From the NCBI GenBank assembly GCA_937959275.1, contig CALGLU010000114.1, forward strand, positions 1 to 52,340: a stretch of DNA of 52,340 nucleotides, given 5' to 3'. Below the pieces are notes generated by a model that was given only the letters and a program-made list of their open reading frames with translations, was not told the DNA's origin and did not search any database. A program made the translations under genes and the position numbers. This stretch comes from an uncultured Saprospiraceae bacterium. GTDB lineage: Bacteria; Bacteroidota; Bacteroidia; Chitinophagales; Saprospiraceae. Below are positions 43,674 through 52,292 of this stretch, piece after piece; within the stretch, counting starts at the first letter, position 1, and each line of letters opens with the position of its first letter.

Positions 43674-43977
43674 AGACTATTCGTAAAGGATAGTTCAAGA
43701 TTTCTAGAGCTGTTATGTCACGTTTTTCTAATCTGCAGCTTCTACTACATGTATTGTCGTCCTAACAGAATTGTTCAGTAATGCAGTCCATTTTATGATG
43801 CTGTATGTACAATTCTGAGTTTGAATGGTCCTCTTACATCCTTATATCTTATTTGTTTTGGCAAATAGAATAGTACCACAAAAGTGGTATTCGAATAAAT
43901 TATTTGTTATAATGTGTCACGTTTTAGTGTTTATGACCTTATAGTCATGTATTGGTTTGACTAATAAATACCCTACG
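43674..43977. other. Intergenic region with a TACCAC-AAAA-GTGGTA palindrome
   Basis: About 300 bp between aroC and the subtilase gene. The only clear structure is the 16-bp palindrome at 43874-43889 (TACCAC, AAAA, GTGGTA), about 90 bp before the subtilase ATG. It could be an operator, but no regulator is known. No open frame or RNA gene was recognised. Confidence 0.45.
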
Positions 43978-45498
43978 ATGCATCTTAAACTATTACTGAT
44001 CTGTTCTATATGTTGCCTGTTAAACACAACATATGCCCAATATGAAAACTCCTTTGATGGTCAAACATATATTGTCCGATGGGCTTCAGGAACAGATGAT
44101 CAAATAAAACAGGAATATTTAGCACTTTATCGTTCTGAGATTTTGTGTGAGATGAATTTTGATGGACGACAGTTTGCTTGGTTAGAGTTCGTGGATACGT
44201 TCCCACAGCCAATAGGCCCAGATCTTAACACCTTTCAGACAATACAAAATGCGGTTGGACATATAGGAATAACAGGAGGCGTGATTGGCTCTCAAAGCCC
44301 TCCTGTCGTAGATGGCTCTTCTCTTGATTACACTTCAGATCACACGAATACAACTGAAACAACAGCTGAAAACTGTTCCTCAGCTTATGATTTAACGATT
44401 CCATTTGGAGATAATCCTGTCAAATTATTCAATCTTGATACTGGTGTCGAGATGCCCATTGATGATAGTTCAGATCCTAATTTAGGCTTAGATTTTTCAG
44501 GTAGTATCAATTGCGGCAATGATACTCTTTTCAACCTACCAATATGTATGGATAATAATGGCCATGGTACACATGGTGCTGGTATTCAAATGTCTTTATT
44601 TAATAAAAGTATCGCAAACTTTGGCGAAAGCAATCCAGTAGATGTCATTTCATATCGAGTTTTTGATGATAATGGCGTCGGTAATCTTGGTGCTATTTTG
44701 TGTGCCTTAGATGATATAATGACTTACCCTTGTCCGAGAAAAATTGTCAACTGTAGTTTTAGTTTTATTTCTGATGGTACCATACAAGTTTTTGATCCTC
44801 TTAAATTAGCTTTTATGAGTATGGCTAACGCAAATATATTTTCTGTAGTTGCTGCAGGCAATGATAGTACGGAGGTGTCTCAAAATTTTATGCCCTTGCC
44901 CTTAGGGTATTTTAGTGAAGGTATTTACCCAGTAAATATTTTATCTAGTACAATCGGTGTAGGCGGTACGGCCTGTGATTTATCGCCGGCAGAATACAGT
45001 AATTTTTCGAATAGAGATGTCGATATTTCTACAATCGGAGTTTTCCCAGGGCCTGACTTAGAAGATGGCCCACTTGCTGGAATCACTTATTATGAAGGGA
45101 CTTCACAAGCTACATTTGCAAGTTCGGCAGTCGCTGCTATGCTCATGAGTCATCAGCCAGTAGTGGATTTAATCAATTTAAAATGCTCGATGATCAGAGG
45201 TTCTGTTTATGACCCCTTATTCATGCAACATAATGTGGCATCAGGCATACTTTCAGCATCCGCTTCACTATTATTGTTAAATAGTGGTTGTGTAGATCAA
45301 GAAGAATGTCAAGCGCTGAATGTGGTTACAGGAAAAATTGGAGATGGACATTATAAAAGCGCTGGCGAATTACATTCTAATGGATATATGCAAAGTGATG
45401 CAGTCCTTTTTACAGCAGAATCATCTGTTACACTTATGCCGGGTTTTCAGGCTATGCCTAATATTCAATTTCACGCCTATATTGAAGTTTGTAATTAG
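43978..45498 (+). CDS. Secreted subtilisin-like (S8) serine protease with coathanger-type C-terminus
   Basis: This is an exported endopeptidase. The signal peptide (HLKLLLICSICCLLNTTYAQ) begins at the ATG at 43978; a TTG at 43957 would add seven residues. The catalytic triad is complete: Asp154 in FNLDTGVEM, His196 in NNGHGTHGAG and Ser376 in YYEGTSQATF, with an oxyanion Asn in VAAGNDSTE. The C-terminal about 60 residues (GDGHYKSAGELHSNG, VTLMPGFQAM, AYIEVCN) match the three-coathanger-stack type module common at the ends of secreted Bacteroidota proteins. No typical T9SS domain was seen. It is the first of three co-oriented exported genes; the CHAT gene follows 96 bp later. About 506 residues. 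Confidence 0.88.
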   Translation: MHLKLLLICSICCLLNTTYAQYENSFDGQTYIVRWASGTDDQIKQEYLALYRSEILCEMNFDGRQFAWLEFVDTFPQPIGPDLNTFQTIQNAVGHIGITGGVIGSQSPPVVDGSSLDYTSDHTNTTETTAENCSSAYDLTIPFGDNPVKLFNLDTGVEMPIDDSSDPNLGLDFSGSINCGNDTLFNLPICMDNNGHGTHGAGIQMSLFNKSIANFGESNPVDVISYRVFDDNGVGNLGAILCALDDIMTYPCPRKIVNCSFSFISDGTIQVFDPLKLAFMSMANANIFSVVAAGNDSTEVSQNFMPLPLGYFSEGIYPVNILSSTIGVGGTACDLSPAEYSNFSNRDVDISTIGVFPGPDLEDGPLAGITYYEGTSQATFASSAVAAMLMSHQPVVDLINLKCSMIRGSVYDPLFMQHNVASGILSASASLLLLNSGCVDQEECQALNVVTGKIGDGHYKSAGELHSNGYMQSDAVLFTAESSVTLMPGFQAMPNIQFHAYIEVCN

Positions 45499-45594
45499 AT
45501 AATTTCATTTTCAATCAATTGTTTGCTTTAATACCATTGAGTAAATCATCTATTAAAATACTCTAGCAGAGACAGATTTGATTACTTTTAAAGA

Positions 45595-48402
45595 ATGACA
45601 AGGCAACTATTTTTGCTAGCAACAATACTTTGTTTACTGTTGAAGCCTATCTACAGTACTTGTCAGTTGATACCTGTAGTTTCTGAAGATTTGTTTGTGT
45701 CTATTGAAAAAACAAATGGAGAAAATGTTAAGAACAGGAAATATAGTGAGAATATTAAATTTCTTGAAAGCATAATTGATTCAGAAGAATACACCGAATT
45801 GAATTGTTATGAAAGGGCCATGGTCTATCACATGCTTGGTTTATCTTATTATTATATAGCTAATTACAAGAAGGTATTTGAATTGTATTCCAATGTTGCC
45901 ATTCCACTCTGGGAGACATGTGACAATTATGATGAGGTCAGACAAGCAAACACTAATTTTACGGCTGCGATGGCTGCTCAATCTTTAGAAAGATTTGATG
46001 AAGGATTACCCTATTTAAATAAATCCCTGCGTCTGTATGATTCGAATCCTGATTATCCTGTTTATAAATTAGGGGTAAAGTATAGAGGAGCAGGTGTATT
46101 CCATTCTAAGGCAGGAGACTATGAACTTGCAGAAGTTCTGTATTTAAAAGCAATTTCGCTCTTTAAACAAGCCAATTCAAAGTTTGAGATAAGCGATATT
46201 TATAATGATTTAGGTCTCCTATACGAGGAGCTGCAAAATTATCAACAGTCGATCATTTATCTGAAAAAGAGTTTTGATACGGACGAAAGACTCCAGGTAA
46301 GGAGTGCATTTAATTTGGCCGATATTTATCTTGAATATTTAAATGATATTGAAAAATCCAGCAAGTATGGTCAGATTGCATATGATAAAGCGATCGAAAC
46401 AGGTGACTACGGCTTTATAGTTAATGCGAACAACATCAAAGGACGTATTGAATATAAAAAGGAAAACTACGAACAATCAATTCAATTTTACAATCAAGGC
46501 TTACAACTCTGTGATTCTATTATTCAAAATAACCCCAACATCAGAGTACGCGCTAATTTGCATTTACATAAAGCTGAATCGTTTTTAGAACTCGATAAGC
46601 TTAGTGCCTCGAATATTGAATTAGAGAAGGCAATATCTTTAATTGTACCTAATCAATCGAATACCGAGACTGCCCTCAAAATTAATGATGCGATTATTCG
46701 ACATAAAAATGATTTAATAGAGCTCTTATCTTTCAAGGCAGATTTAATATTAAATAAAAACACCACCATCACTTCAGACCAGGACAGTGATTCTGGCTTA
46801 GGACTATATCTTAAGATCGATAGTTTATTCCAATTGAGTCTATCTGACATCAGCTTAAATAATAGCCAAATTCAGGCTTCAGGTAGAATGACTGTGTATT
46901 ACGAAAAGGCAATTAGTCGTCATTTAAAACAATTCAAACGAACGAATGACATACAGTACTTTCATTCAGCTTATTATTTTTCTTCTCAATTAAAAGCATT
47001 GATTTTGAGAAATACTTTGCGTGAAAATAAGAAGCTTAATGATGAAGATGAGAAACAATTACGAGATATGAATTCTCATCTCAGTTCTTTGCTAGTCGAC
47101 TACTCACAGCTTGGTGATCAAAAAGACTCAATATCAACAGAGATAATTAAAACCCAACGAGACATTTACGAATTTGAAGAAAAGATAGAATTAACGTATA
47201 GCAATGGCTTGAATGTTTTTGCAGAGAACAACATGAAGAGTGTAGAAACAATTCAAAGTCGATTACAAACAGATGAGCTTGTCGTCGAGTATTTCGTAGG
47301 TGCTGAAAATCTATATGCATTTGCCATCAGTAAAACACAAGTTGAATTTGCTGAGATAGCATTGACAAATCAAACGATTGAATTGATAAGCAACTTTATT
47401 CAATCTTGCCAAGATCCTCAAAAACAATCGATCACTGATGTGCGCCGTGACAGCAAAGCACTGTATGATTTATTACTGTCTCCTTTATTGACAGATTTGC
47501 ATAATCAGTATGCCCAACTCATCATTATACCAGATGGTCTACTACATGCTCTTCCTTATGATGCATTGTCGATTGATCAGTCTAAGTATCTGCTGCAAGA
47601 GTATAATGTAGTATACACCTATTCACATAATTTATATTTTGAAGTTGGCACGAATAAGAAAGCAGAATCTTATGTTGGCTTTGGTCCCCAGTACTCAGCT
47701 GAGTTAAGCCATAAATTAAGAGAACTGAATCTGCTTGACTCTACCGAAAGGCTTTCTGATTTAAATATGGGAGTTAATGAAATAAAAGAGTCTGCTTCTT
47801 ATTACTCCCGACAATCAGTATATACAGAAGGTCAAGCGACTAAATCAAACTTTATGGCAATTGCAGATGCATTCGATATTCTGCATTTATCCATGCACGG
47901 TCTCGTGGATTATCAAGTACCCGATAATTCAAGTTTGATCTTTTATGATGGTGATGATGATTTTGTTTTAAAATCGACAGACATAACAGCTCTTGATTTG
48001 GAGAGTGATTTAGTCATTTTAAGTTCTTGTCATTCTGCAGCAGGAGCGATTACTAAGGGCGAAGGTGTTCAAGGCTTAAGTCGAGCATTTATATTAGCAG
48101 GCTCTTCTTCAGTCATGTCCTCCTTGTGGAATGCTTCTGAATATTCTTCATTAGAAATATTACCCTCGTTCTTTCAAAAGTTTACTTCAGGGACATCAAA
48201 ATCTATTTCCTTAAGAGAATCAAAAATCGAATATCTGGCTAATGCTAGACCCAGCTTACAGCATCCCTTCTATTGGGCAAACTATATTTTACTGACTCAT
48301 AATGAACATACGGGCCAAGCTAAATCCTTTATGATATTTATTCTATTGGCCAGCCTCTTCTTGCTTGCTTTAGTCTGGTTTTTCACAAGGAGGTCCAAAT
48401 AA
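45595..48402 (+). CDS. Exported TPR-CHAT (caspase-like) protein with C-terminal membrane anchor
   Basis: The CHAT domain belongs to clan CD peptidases (caspase, separase, gingipain). The signal peptide (LFLLATILCLLLKPIYS) is followed by several TPRs from about residue 60 to 340 (e.g. GVFHSKAGDYELAEVLYLKA, YNDLGLLYEELQNYQQSIIY), a helical spacer, and the CHAT domain about 560-895. The catalytic dyad is intact: His768 in LHLSMHGLVD and Cys812 in VILSSCHSAAG, then GEGVQGLSRAFILAGS. A transmembrane segment (FMIFILLASLFLLALVWFF, about 912-930) with RRSK after it closes the protein. The topology puts the protease outside the cytoplasm. It lies between a secreted subtilase and a repeat protein. Targets are unknown. 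Confidence 0.88.
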   Translation: MTRQLFLLATILCLLLKPIYSTCQLIPVVSEDLFVSIEKTNGENVKNRKYSENIKFLESIIDSEEYTELNCYERAMVYHMLGLSYYYIANYKKVFELYSNVAIPLWETCDNYDEVRQANTNFTAAMAAQSLERFDEGLPYLNKSLRLYDSNPDYPVYKLGVKYRGAGVFHSKAGDYELAEVLYLKAISLFKQANSKFEISDIYNDLGLLYEELQNYQQSIIYLKKSFDTDERLQVRSAFNLADIYLEYLNDIEKSSKYGQIAYDKAIETGDYGFIVNANNIKGRIEYKKENYEQSIQFYNQGLQLCDSIIQNNPNIRVRANLHLHKAESFLELDKLSASNIELEKAISLIVPNQSNTETALKINDAIIRHKNDLIELLSFKADLILNKNTTITSDQDSDSGLGLYLKIDSLFQLSLSDISLNNSQIQASGRMTVYYEKAISRHLKQFKRTNDIQYFHSAYYFSSQLKALILRNTLRENKKLNDEDEKQLRDMNSHLSSLLVDYSQLGDQKDSISTEIIKTQRDIYEFEEKIELTYSNGLNVFAENNMKSVETIQSRLQTDELVVEYFVGAENLYAFAISKTQVEFAEIALTNQTIELISNFIQSCQDPQKQSITDVRRDSKALYDLLLSPLLTDLHNQYAQLIIIPDGLLHALPYDALSIDQSKYLLQEYNVVYTYSHNLYFEVGTNKKAESYVGFGPQYSAELSHKLRELNLLDSTERLSDLNMGVNEIKESASYYSRQSVYTEGQATKSNFMAIADAFDILHLSMHGLVDYQVPDNSSLIFYDGDDDFVLKSTDITALDLESDLVILSSCHSAAGAITKGEGVQGLSRAFILAGSSSVMSSLWNASEYSSLEILPSFFQKFTSGTSKSISLRESKIEYLANARPSLQHPFYWANYILLTHNEHTGQAKSFMIFILLASLFLLALVWFFTRRSK

Positions 48403-48519
48403 TTCTACATTTCTCAATACTTCCTGTCACACATTTCAGATTCTAGTCTTATAGTATTAAATCCATACCCATTGTGTTTATTTAAAGTCTCTTGTATCCA
48501 TTAATTTTAATCTTAAATT

Positions 48520-49392
48520 ATGAAGTACTTCTTAGTTGTTTGTCTAGTTCTCTGCTACACTTTGTCTCATGCGCAATATGACTATGGACTTATTTTAGAA
48601 AATGATGCAAAAATAGAAGGCAAATTGAATCTCAATTCTGGCGTTAATTCGATATTTATTGGACAGAATGCTGGTTTTAATGATGACGGAAGTGATAATA
48701 AAAATACATTTATAGGATTTCTCGCTGGGCAAAATAACATTGATGGCGATAGAAATGTTTTTGTTGGCAGTTTCGCAGGTCGTAATAATACGAGTGGTCA
48801 TTCAAATGTTTTCTTAGGTGACTTATCTGGTAATGAAAATGTAACAGGTTTCACAAATGTCTTTGTTGGGACTGAGTCTGGAAGAAAAAATACAACGGGT
48901 ATTGAAAATGTATTTTTGGGCCAAAAAGCAGGGCAATCCAATATTGAAGGGAATAATAATGTTTTTGTTGGGAATGACGCGGGAAGATTGAATGATACAG
49001 GATCATTTAATACCTTCCTTGGTTCACAGACGGGCTATAATACAAGAAAAGGAGAAAAGAATACCTTTTTAGGTTATCGTTCTGGTGTCAATAATACGGA
49101 AGGCAGTAGGAATGTATTTATTGGCTATGATGTCGGTTCGAACGAATTAAGCTCTCATAAGCTTTACATAGACAATTCAGACACGGACAGGCCACTAATC
49201 TGGGGCGATTTTCATGAAAATGATATCGCTATTAATGGCACAATTACAATCACCGAAACTGCTAAGTTGAGGCCAATGGAACAACCGAGCACCTGTAATA
49301 CGATAGAAGAAGTAGGCGTGATGTATTTTGATAGCGAACAAGACAGAGTCTTAGTATGTACCAGGGGTAGTGGATGGAGGCCGATGAATTAA
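48520..49392 (+). CDS. TMF-type secreted repeat protein (ten 17-residue repeats)
   Basis: This is an exported surface protein with a signal peptide (YFLVVCLVLCYTLSHAQ). Residues about 43-210 hold ten tandem 17-residue repeats on the pattern NVFxGxxAGxxNxxGxx (e.g. NVFVGSFAGRNNTSGHS, NTFLGYRSGVNNTEGSR). This is typical of Bacteroidota TMF proteins and of trimeric adhesin heads that wind into a beta-roll or helix. A C-terminal domain follows with KLRPMEQPSTC and a final GSGWRPMN, similar in style to tail-fibre endings. Its 290 residues start at ATG. It is third in the run subtilase, TPR-CHAT, repeat protein, 117 bp after the CHAT gene. A role as surface filament or protease substrate is speculative. 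Confidence 0.8.
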   Translation: MKYFLVVCLVLCYTLSHAQYDYGLILENDAKIEGKLNLNSGVNSIFIGQNAGFNDDGSDNKNTFIGFLAGQNNIDGDRNVFVGSFAGRNNTSGHSNVFLGDLSGNENVTGFTNVFVGTESGRKNTTGIENVFLGQKAGQSNIEGNNNVFVGNDAGRLNDTGSFNTFLGSQTGYNTRKGEKNTFLGYRSGVNNTEGSRNVFIGYDVGSNELSSHKLYIDNSDTDRPLIWGDFHENDIAINGTITITETAKLRPMEQPSTCNTIEEVGVMYFDSEQDRVLVCTRGSGWRPMN

Positions 49393-49393
49393 T

Positions 49394-49417
49394 GTTGTTA
49401 GTCGCAAGACCAACAAC
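49394..49417. terminator. GTTGTTAGTC-GCAA-GACCAACAAC hairpin after the TMF gene
   Basis: A 10-bp stem with one mismatch and a GCAA loop starts two bases past the stop codon. It is the same hairpin family as at 26705 and 26776. Placement suggests a transcript end, though no T-run follows. Confidence 0.5.
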
Positions 49418-49427
49418 GGCGGGATAC

Positions 49428-49758
49428 TAGTGGTCTGTCAAGTATATATTGACTTGTTGAATTTGAGTGTAGTTTGTGCATGAACTAGGCGCAGGTTCGG
49501 TCTGATAGCCCAGTGTCTCAAGCACTAAATAAATGGCTGTATTAAAGCAGTTGTTTTGCGTCTACTCAAGGCACAGGTTCGCTTTGATAGCCTTAGCTAT
49601 CAAGGCCGGTTCTGTAACGCCAAGAAGGCGGAAAAGAACAATTTAATATGGCTGTATATTTAGTTCTTGAGGCACTAATTATCAAGGCCGGTTCTGTAAC
49701 GACGTACTGTGCAAAATACGCCAAAAGCACTAGTCAGTTATGTCTTGACAGAGCACTA
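49428..49758. mobile_element. MITE-like element A (331 bp) with terminal inverted repeats
   Basis: The left end TAGTGGTCTGTCAAG and the right end, read inverted, TAGTGCTCTGTCAAG differ by one base. Both ends start with TA, the target duplicated by IS630/mariner elements. It encodes no protein. Inside are two copies of TATCAAGGCCGGTTCTGTAA (about 49597 and 49680). The last 50 bp (49709-49758) recur inverted at 52291-52340 with one mismatch. It fills most of 49393-49808. Confidence 0.75.
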
Positions 49759-49774
49759 TAATAATAACATGCCC

Positions 49775-49794
49775 TGTTGGTGTTGTCACCAACA
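49775..49794. terminator. TGTTGGTG-TTGT-CACCAACA hairpin
   Basis: A perfect 8-bp stem with a 4-nt loop lies 15 bp past the stop of the minus-strand lipoprotein gene, between convergent genes. It is related in sequence to the GTTGTTGGT hairpin family. Termination is likely but not proven. Confidence 0.45.
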
Positions 49795-49808
49795 CGTTTA
49801 TTGCTATG

Positions 49809-50549
49809 TCACTTTATAAGGCTAGACTTCAACTGCTCCCCAACAGCAATATCACTAACCTGCATCCGCCCACGATCTCCTGACAAAAATATATCACCAT
49901 ACTGCTGATAATTCTTCCAAGGAATTTTAAATCGAGCTTCCTCATCAGCAGCATTTGTATAAAAATCCCACTGAATAATATGCCGGCTATTCTTATCTAC
50001 ATAGATATGGTACTTGTTTTGAGGCGTAACGCCAACCTTGTCAAATTTGAGTTCCAAGACATCTGCAATGACACTGTCTTCTGTTTTGCTATCCCCCAAA
50101 TAATCTAGGCTAACACCCGAATCCTGTAATTTGAATGGCAAGACAAGCCAATACGAATCATTGACCCACCATTCATAGCCTTTTTGTAAGTATTTATCCA
50201 AACTGTCCTGCTGCATGGTCTCTTTGCCATCTATCCAAACTTTGCCAGTCTTCGTGTGTAAATTCATTTTTACATCAATGGGTGATTTTAAGCCCTTGAT
50301 TGATACATCACCTGTGTGTTTGTCCCATACATGTTCTCGAGATCCAAAGAAATTCCAACCAATATAACGAGTCTTATCCCAAGCAGATTTGCCGCCTGAT
50401 GCCGTCACAACTTGATTTGCAATATCAATCGCGATTGGGTTAGAACCGGCAAGATTGAATCCTGGAGACCTTAAAATGGATGTCTTTGCAGTGTTGCATC
50501 CAGCAAAAAGACACACACAAAACAGAAAGAAATAAAGGGAAGACTTCAT
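49809..50549 (-). CDS. Lipoprotein of a Bacteroidota DUF6503-like family
   Basis: This is an outer-envelope lipoprotein of unknown function. The signal is LFFCVCLFAGCNTAK (Cys18). The mature part begins with NPIAIDIANQVVTASGGKSAWDK, then GWNFFGSREHVWDKHTGDVSI, WWVNDSYWLVLPFKLQDSG and HIYVDKNSRHIIQWDFYTNA. This order resembles LolA/LolB-like or outer-membrane-lipoprotein-sorting folds (a half barrel that may hold a lipid), which is inferred from the strand pattern only. Its 246 residues are typical for DUF6503. It is divergent from ffh (61 bp between starts) and bordered on the other side by MITE A. Confidence 0.7.
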   Translation of the reverse strand: MKSSLYFFLFCVCLFAGCNTAKTSILRSPGFNLAGSNPIAIDIANQVVTASGGKSAWDKTRYIGWNFFGSREHVWDKHTGDVSIKGLKSPIDVKMNLHTKTGKVWIDGKETMQQDSLDKYLQKGYEWWVNDSYWLVLPFKLQDSGVSLDYLGDSKTEDSVIADVLELKFDKVGVTPQNKYHIYVDKNSRHIIQWDFYTNAADEEARFKIPWKNYQQYGDIFLSGDRGRMQVSDIAVGEQLKSSLIK

Positions 50550-50577
50550 AAAAGCAGAATTTAAATATGAAGATGGG

Positions 50578-50585
50578 TATATTTG
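50578..50585 (+). promoter_or_regulatory. Putative -7 promoter box of ffh
   Basis: TATATTTG matches the Bacteroidota -7 consensus TAnnTTTG, 25 bp before the ffh ATG at 50611. No clear -33 element. Confidence 0.5.
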
Positions 50586-50610
50586 CGACTGTATTCATAA
50601 ATTTTAACAA

Positions 50611-51951
50611 ATGTTTGAAAGTTTAAACGAGCGATTGGACTCCGCCTTCAAGAATCTTAAGGGTGAAGGGAAGTTAACAGAGATAAACATCGCCCAATCG
50701 ATTAAGGAGATAAGAAGAGCACTTGTAAGTGCAGATGTCAATTATAAGATAGCCAAAGAGTTTACCGATAAGGTAAAAGACAAAGCGATGGGCTCTGAAA
50801 ATGTGCTCAATTCGGTCAAGCCAGGTGAATTGATGGTGAAGATCGTCATGGATGAAATGGTAGAGCTGATGGGCGGCCAGACAGCTGGCATCAATGTCAA
50901 AGGAAAGCCAGGGGTTGTCTTAATTTCAGGCCTGCAGGGTTCGGGTAAAACAACGTTTAGTGGTAAACTGGCAAAGTACCTTAAGGAAAAGAAGAATATG
51001 AAGCCTCTGATGGTCGCTTGCGATGTCTATCGGCCCGCAGCGATTGATCAATTGACTGTGTTAGCAGAATCAATCGGCGTCAAGATTTATAAAGAAGTAG
51101 ACAATAAAAATCCAGTCGAAATTGCTCAAAATGCGATCGCTCATGCGCTTGAGCAAAGTTGCGATGTAGTCATTGTCGATACAGCCGGACGATTGGCTGT
51201 TGATGAAGAGATGATGAACGAGATTCAGGCGATCAAAGATGGTATCGATCCTACAGAGACTTTATTTGTCGTGGATTCTATGACAGGACAAGATGCTGTC
51301 AATACAGCTAAGGCTTTTAACGAACGGATTAATTACGATGGTGTCGTTTTAACAAAATTAGACGGTGATACGAGAGGTGGAGCTGCTTTGACTGTTAAAT
51401 ACACAGTGGGGAAGCCGATCAAGTTTGTCAGCACAGGTGAGACGTTAGATACCTTAGATGTTTTTCACCCGGACAGGATGGCACAACGTATCCTCGGTAT
51501 GGGAGATATCGTATCCTTTGTTGAAAAAGCCCAGGAGCAATTTGATGAAAAGGAAGCGGCCAAGCTCGAACGCAAAATTAAGAAGAACAAATTTGACTTC
51601 AATGACTTTGTGGCTCAGCTGAATCAAATTCGTAAAATGGGTGATTTGAAATCTCTAATGGGTATGATTCCAGGGATGGCTAAAATGACTAAGAATTTAG
51701 ATATTGACGATAAAGCATTTAATAAAGTCGAAGCCATTATCCAATCTATGACCCCAGATGAGCGCGGCAAACCAGAACTCTTGAATATGAGCCGTAAGAG
51801 ACGAATAGCGAAGGGCTGTGGACAAAATATCCATGAGATCAACATGTTCATTAAGCAGTTTGATCAAATGCGTAAGATGATGCACATGATGAGCAAAGGC
51901 AACAATATGGAGAAGATGATGTCGAGAATGCAGGGCCAAATGCCTAAATAG
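50611..51951 (+). CDS. ffh: Signal recognition particle protein Ffh (SRP54)
   Basis: It binds signal sequences of nascent membrane proteins and 4.5S RNA, and uses GTP to pass them to FtsY. The N domain (about 1-95) is followed by the G domain: GLQGSGKTTFSGKLAKYL (G1), ACDVYRPAAIDQL (G2 region), VDTAGRLAVDEEMM (G3), VVLTKLDGDTRGGAAL (G4) and FVSTGETLDTLDVFHPDRMA (G5). The methionine-rich M domain (about 325-446) ends with KMMHMMSKGNNMEKMMSRM. Its 446 residues are normal and it starts with ATG at 50611. It is divergent from the lipoprotein gene; the next 388 bp carry MITE copies and no recognised gene. Confidence 0.98.
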   Translation: MFESLNERLDSAFKNLKGEGKLTEINIAQSIKEIRRALVSADVNYKIAKEFTDKVKDKAMGSENVLNSVKPGELMVKIVMDEMVELMGGQTAGINVKGKPGVVLISGLQGSGKTTFSGKLAKYLKEKKNMKPLMVACDVYRPAAIDQLTVLAESIGVKIYKEVDNKNPVEIAQNAIAHALEQSCDVVIVDTAGRLAVDEEMMNEIQAIKDGIDPTETLFVVDSMTGQDAVNTAKAFNERINYDGVVLTKLDGDTRGGAALTVKYTVGKPIKFVSTGETLDTLDVFHPDRMAQRILGMGDIVSFVEKAQEQFDEKEAAKLERKIKKNKFDFNDFVAQLNQIRKMGDLKSLMGMIPGMAKMTKNLDIDDKAFNKVEAIIQSMTPDERGKPELLNMSRKRRIAKGCGQNIHEINMFIKQFDQMRKMMHMMSKGNNMEKMMSRMQGQMPK

Positions 51952-52127
51952 GACACCATTCCCATGCGTAAGCTATTGTTGATCTGTCAATTCGGTCGGT
52001 CACATCGTACTAAGTTATTATATGTAGTACACACCGGGCTAGCGACGTATCTTTTTTATTTATATATAAGCTAATCTTAATGTGTCAACTTTACAATTAT
52101 AGCAAGATTTGCTGAGCCTATGACCTC

Positions 52128-52292
52128 TAGTGCTTTGTCAACGTTTAAATGACGAGTTGAGTTTGAGTGAAATTTGAATCTGATCGAGGCAAAAAACGTA
52201 GGCATAGCCGTAGCTATGGCGAGTATTTTTAACGAAGTTCAGGCTCAAATTTCGCCAAAGGCAGACGTCAATTTGATCTTGACAAAGCACTA
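52128..52292. mobile_element. MITE-like element B (165 bp) with perfect 14-bp terminal inverted repeats
   Basis: TAGTGCTTTGTCAA at 52128 is the exact inverse of TTGACAAAGCACTA ending at 52292. Imperfect complementarity goes about 55 bp inward from each end (GAAATTTGA near both). The left end resembles that of element A. It carries no coding capacity. The part of the gap before it (51952-52127) shows only a weak GTACTA/TAGTAC hairpin near 52010. Confidence 0.8.

Noticed and set aside
45595-48402. Type III CRISPR-associated CHAT protease (Craspase-like)
   Set aside because: The protein has a signal peptide and membrane anchor and there are no cas genes, so an RNA-guided role is not supported.
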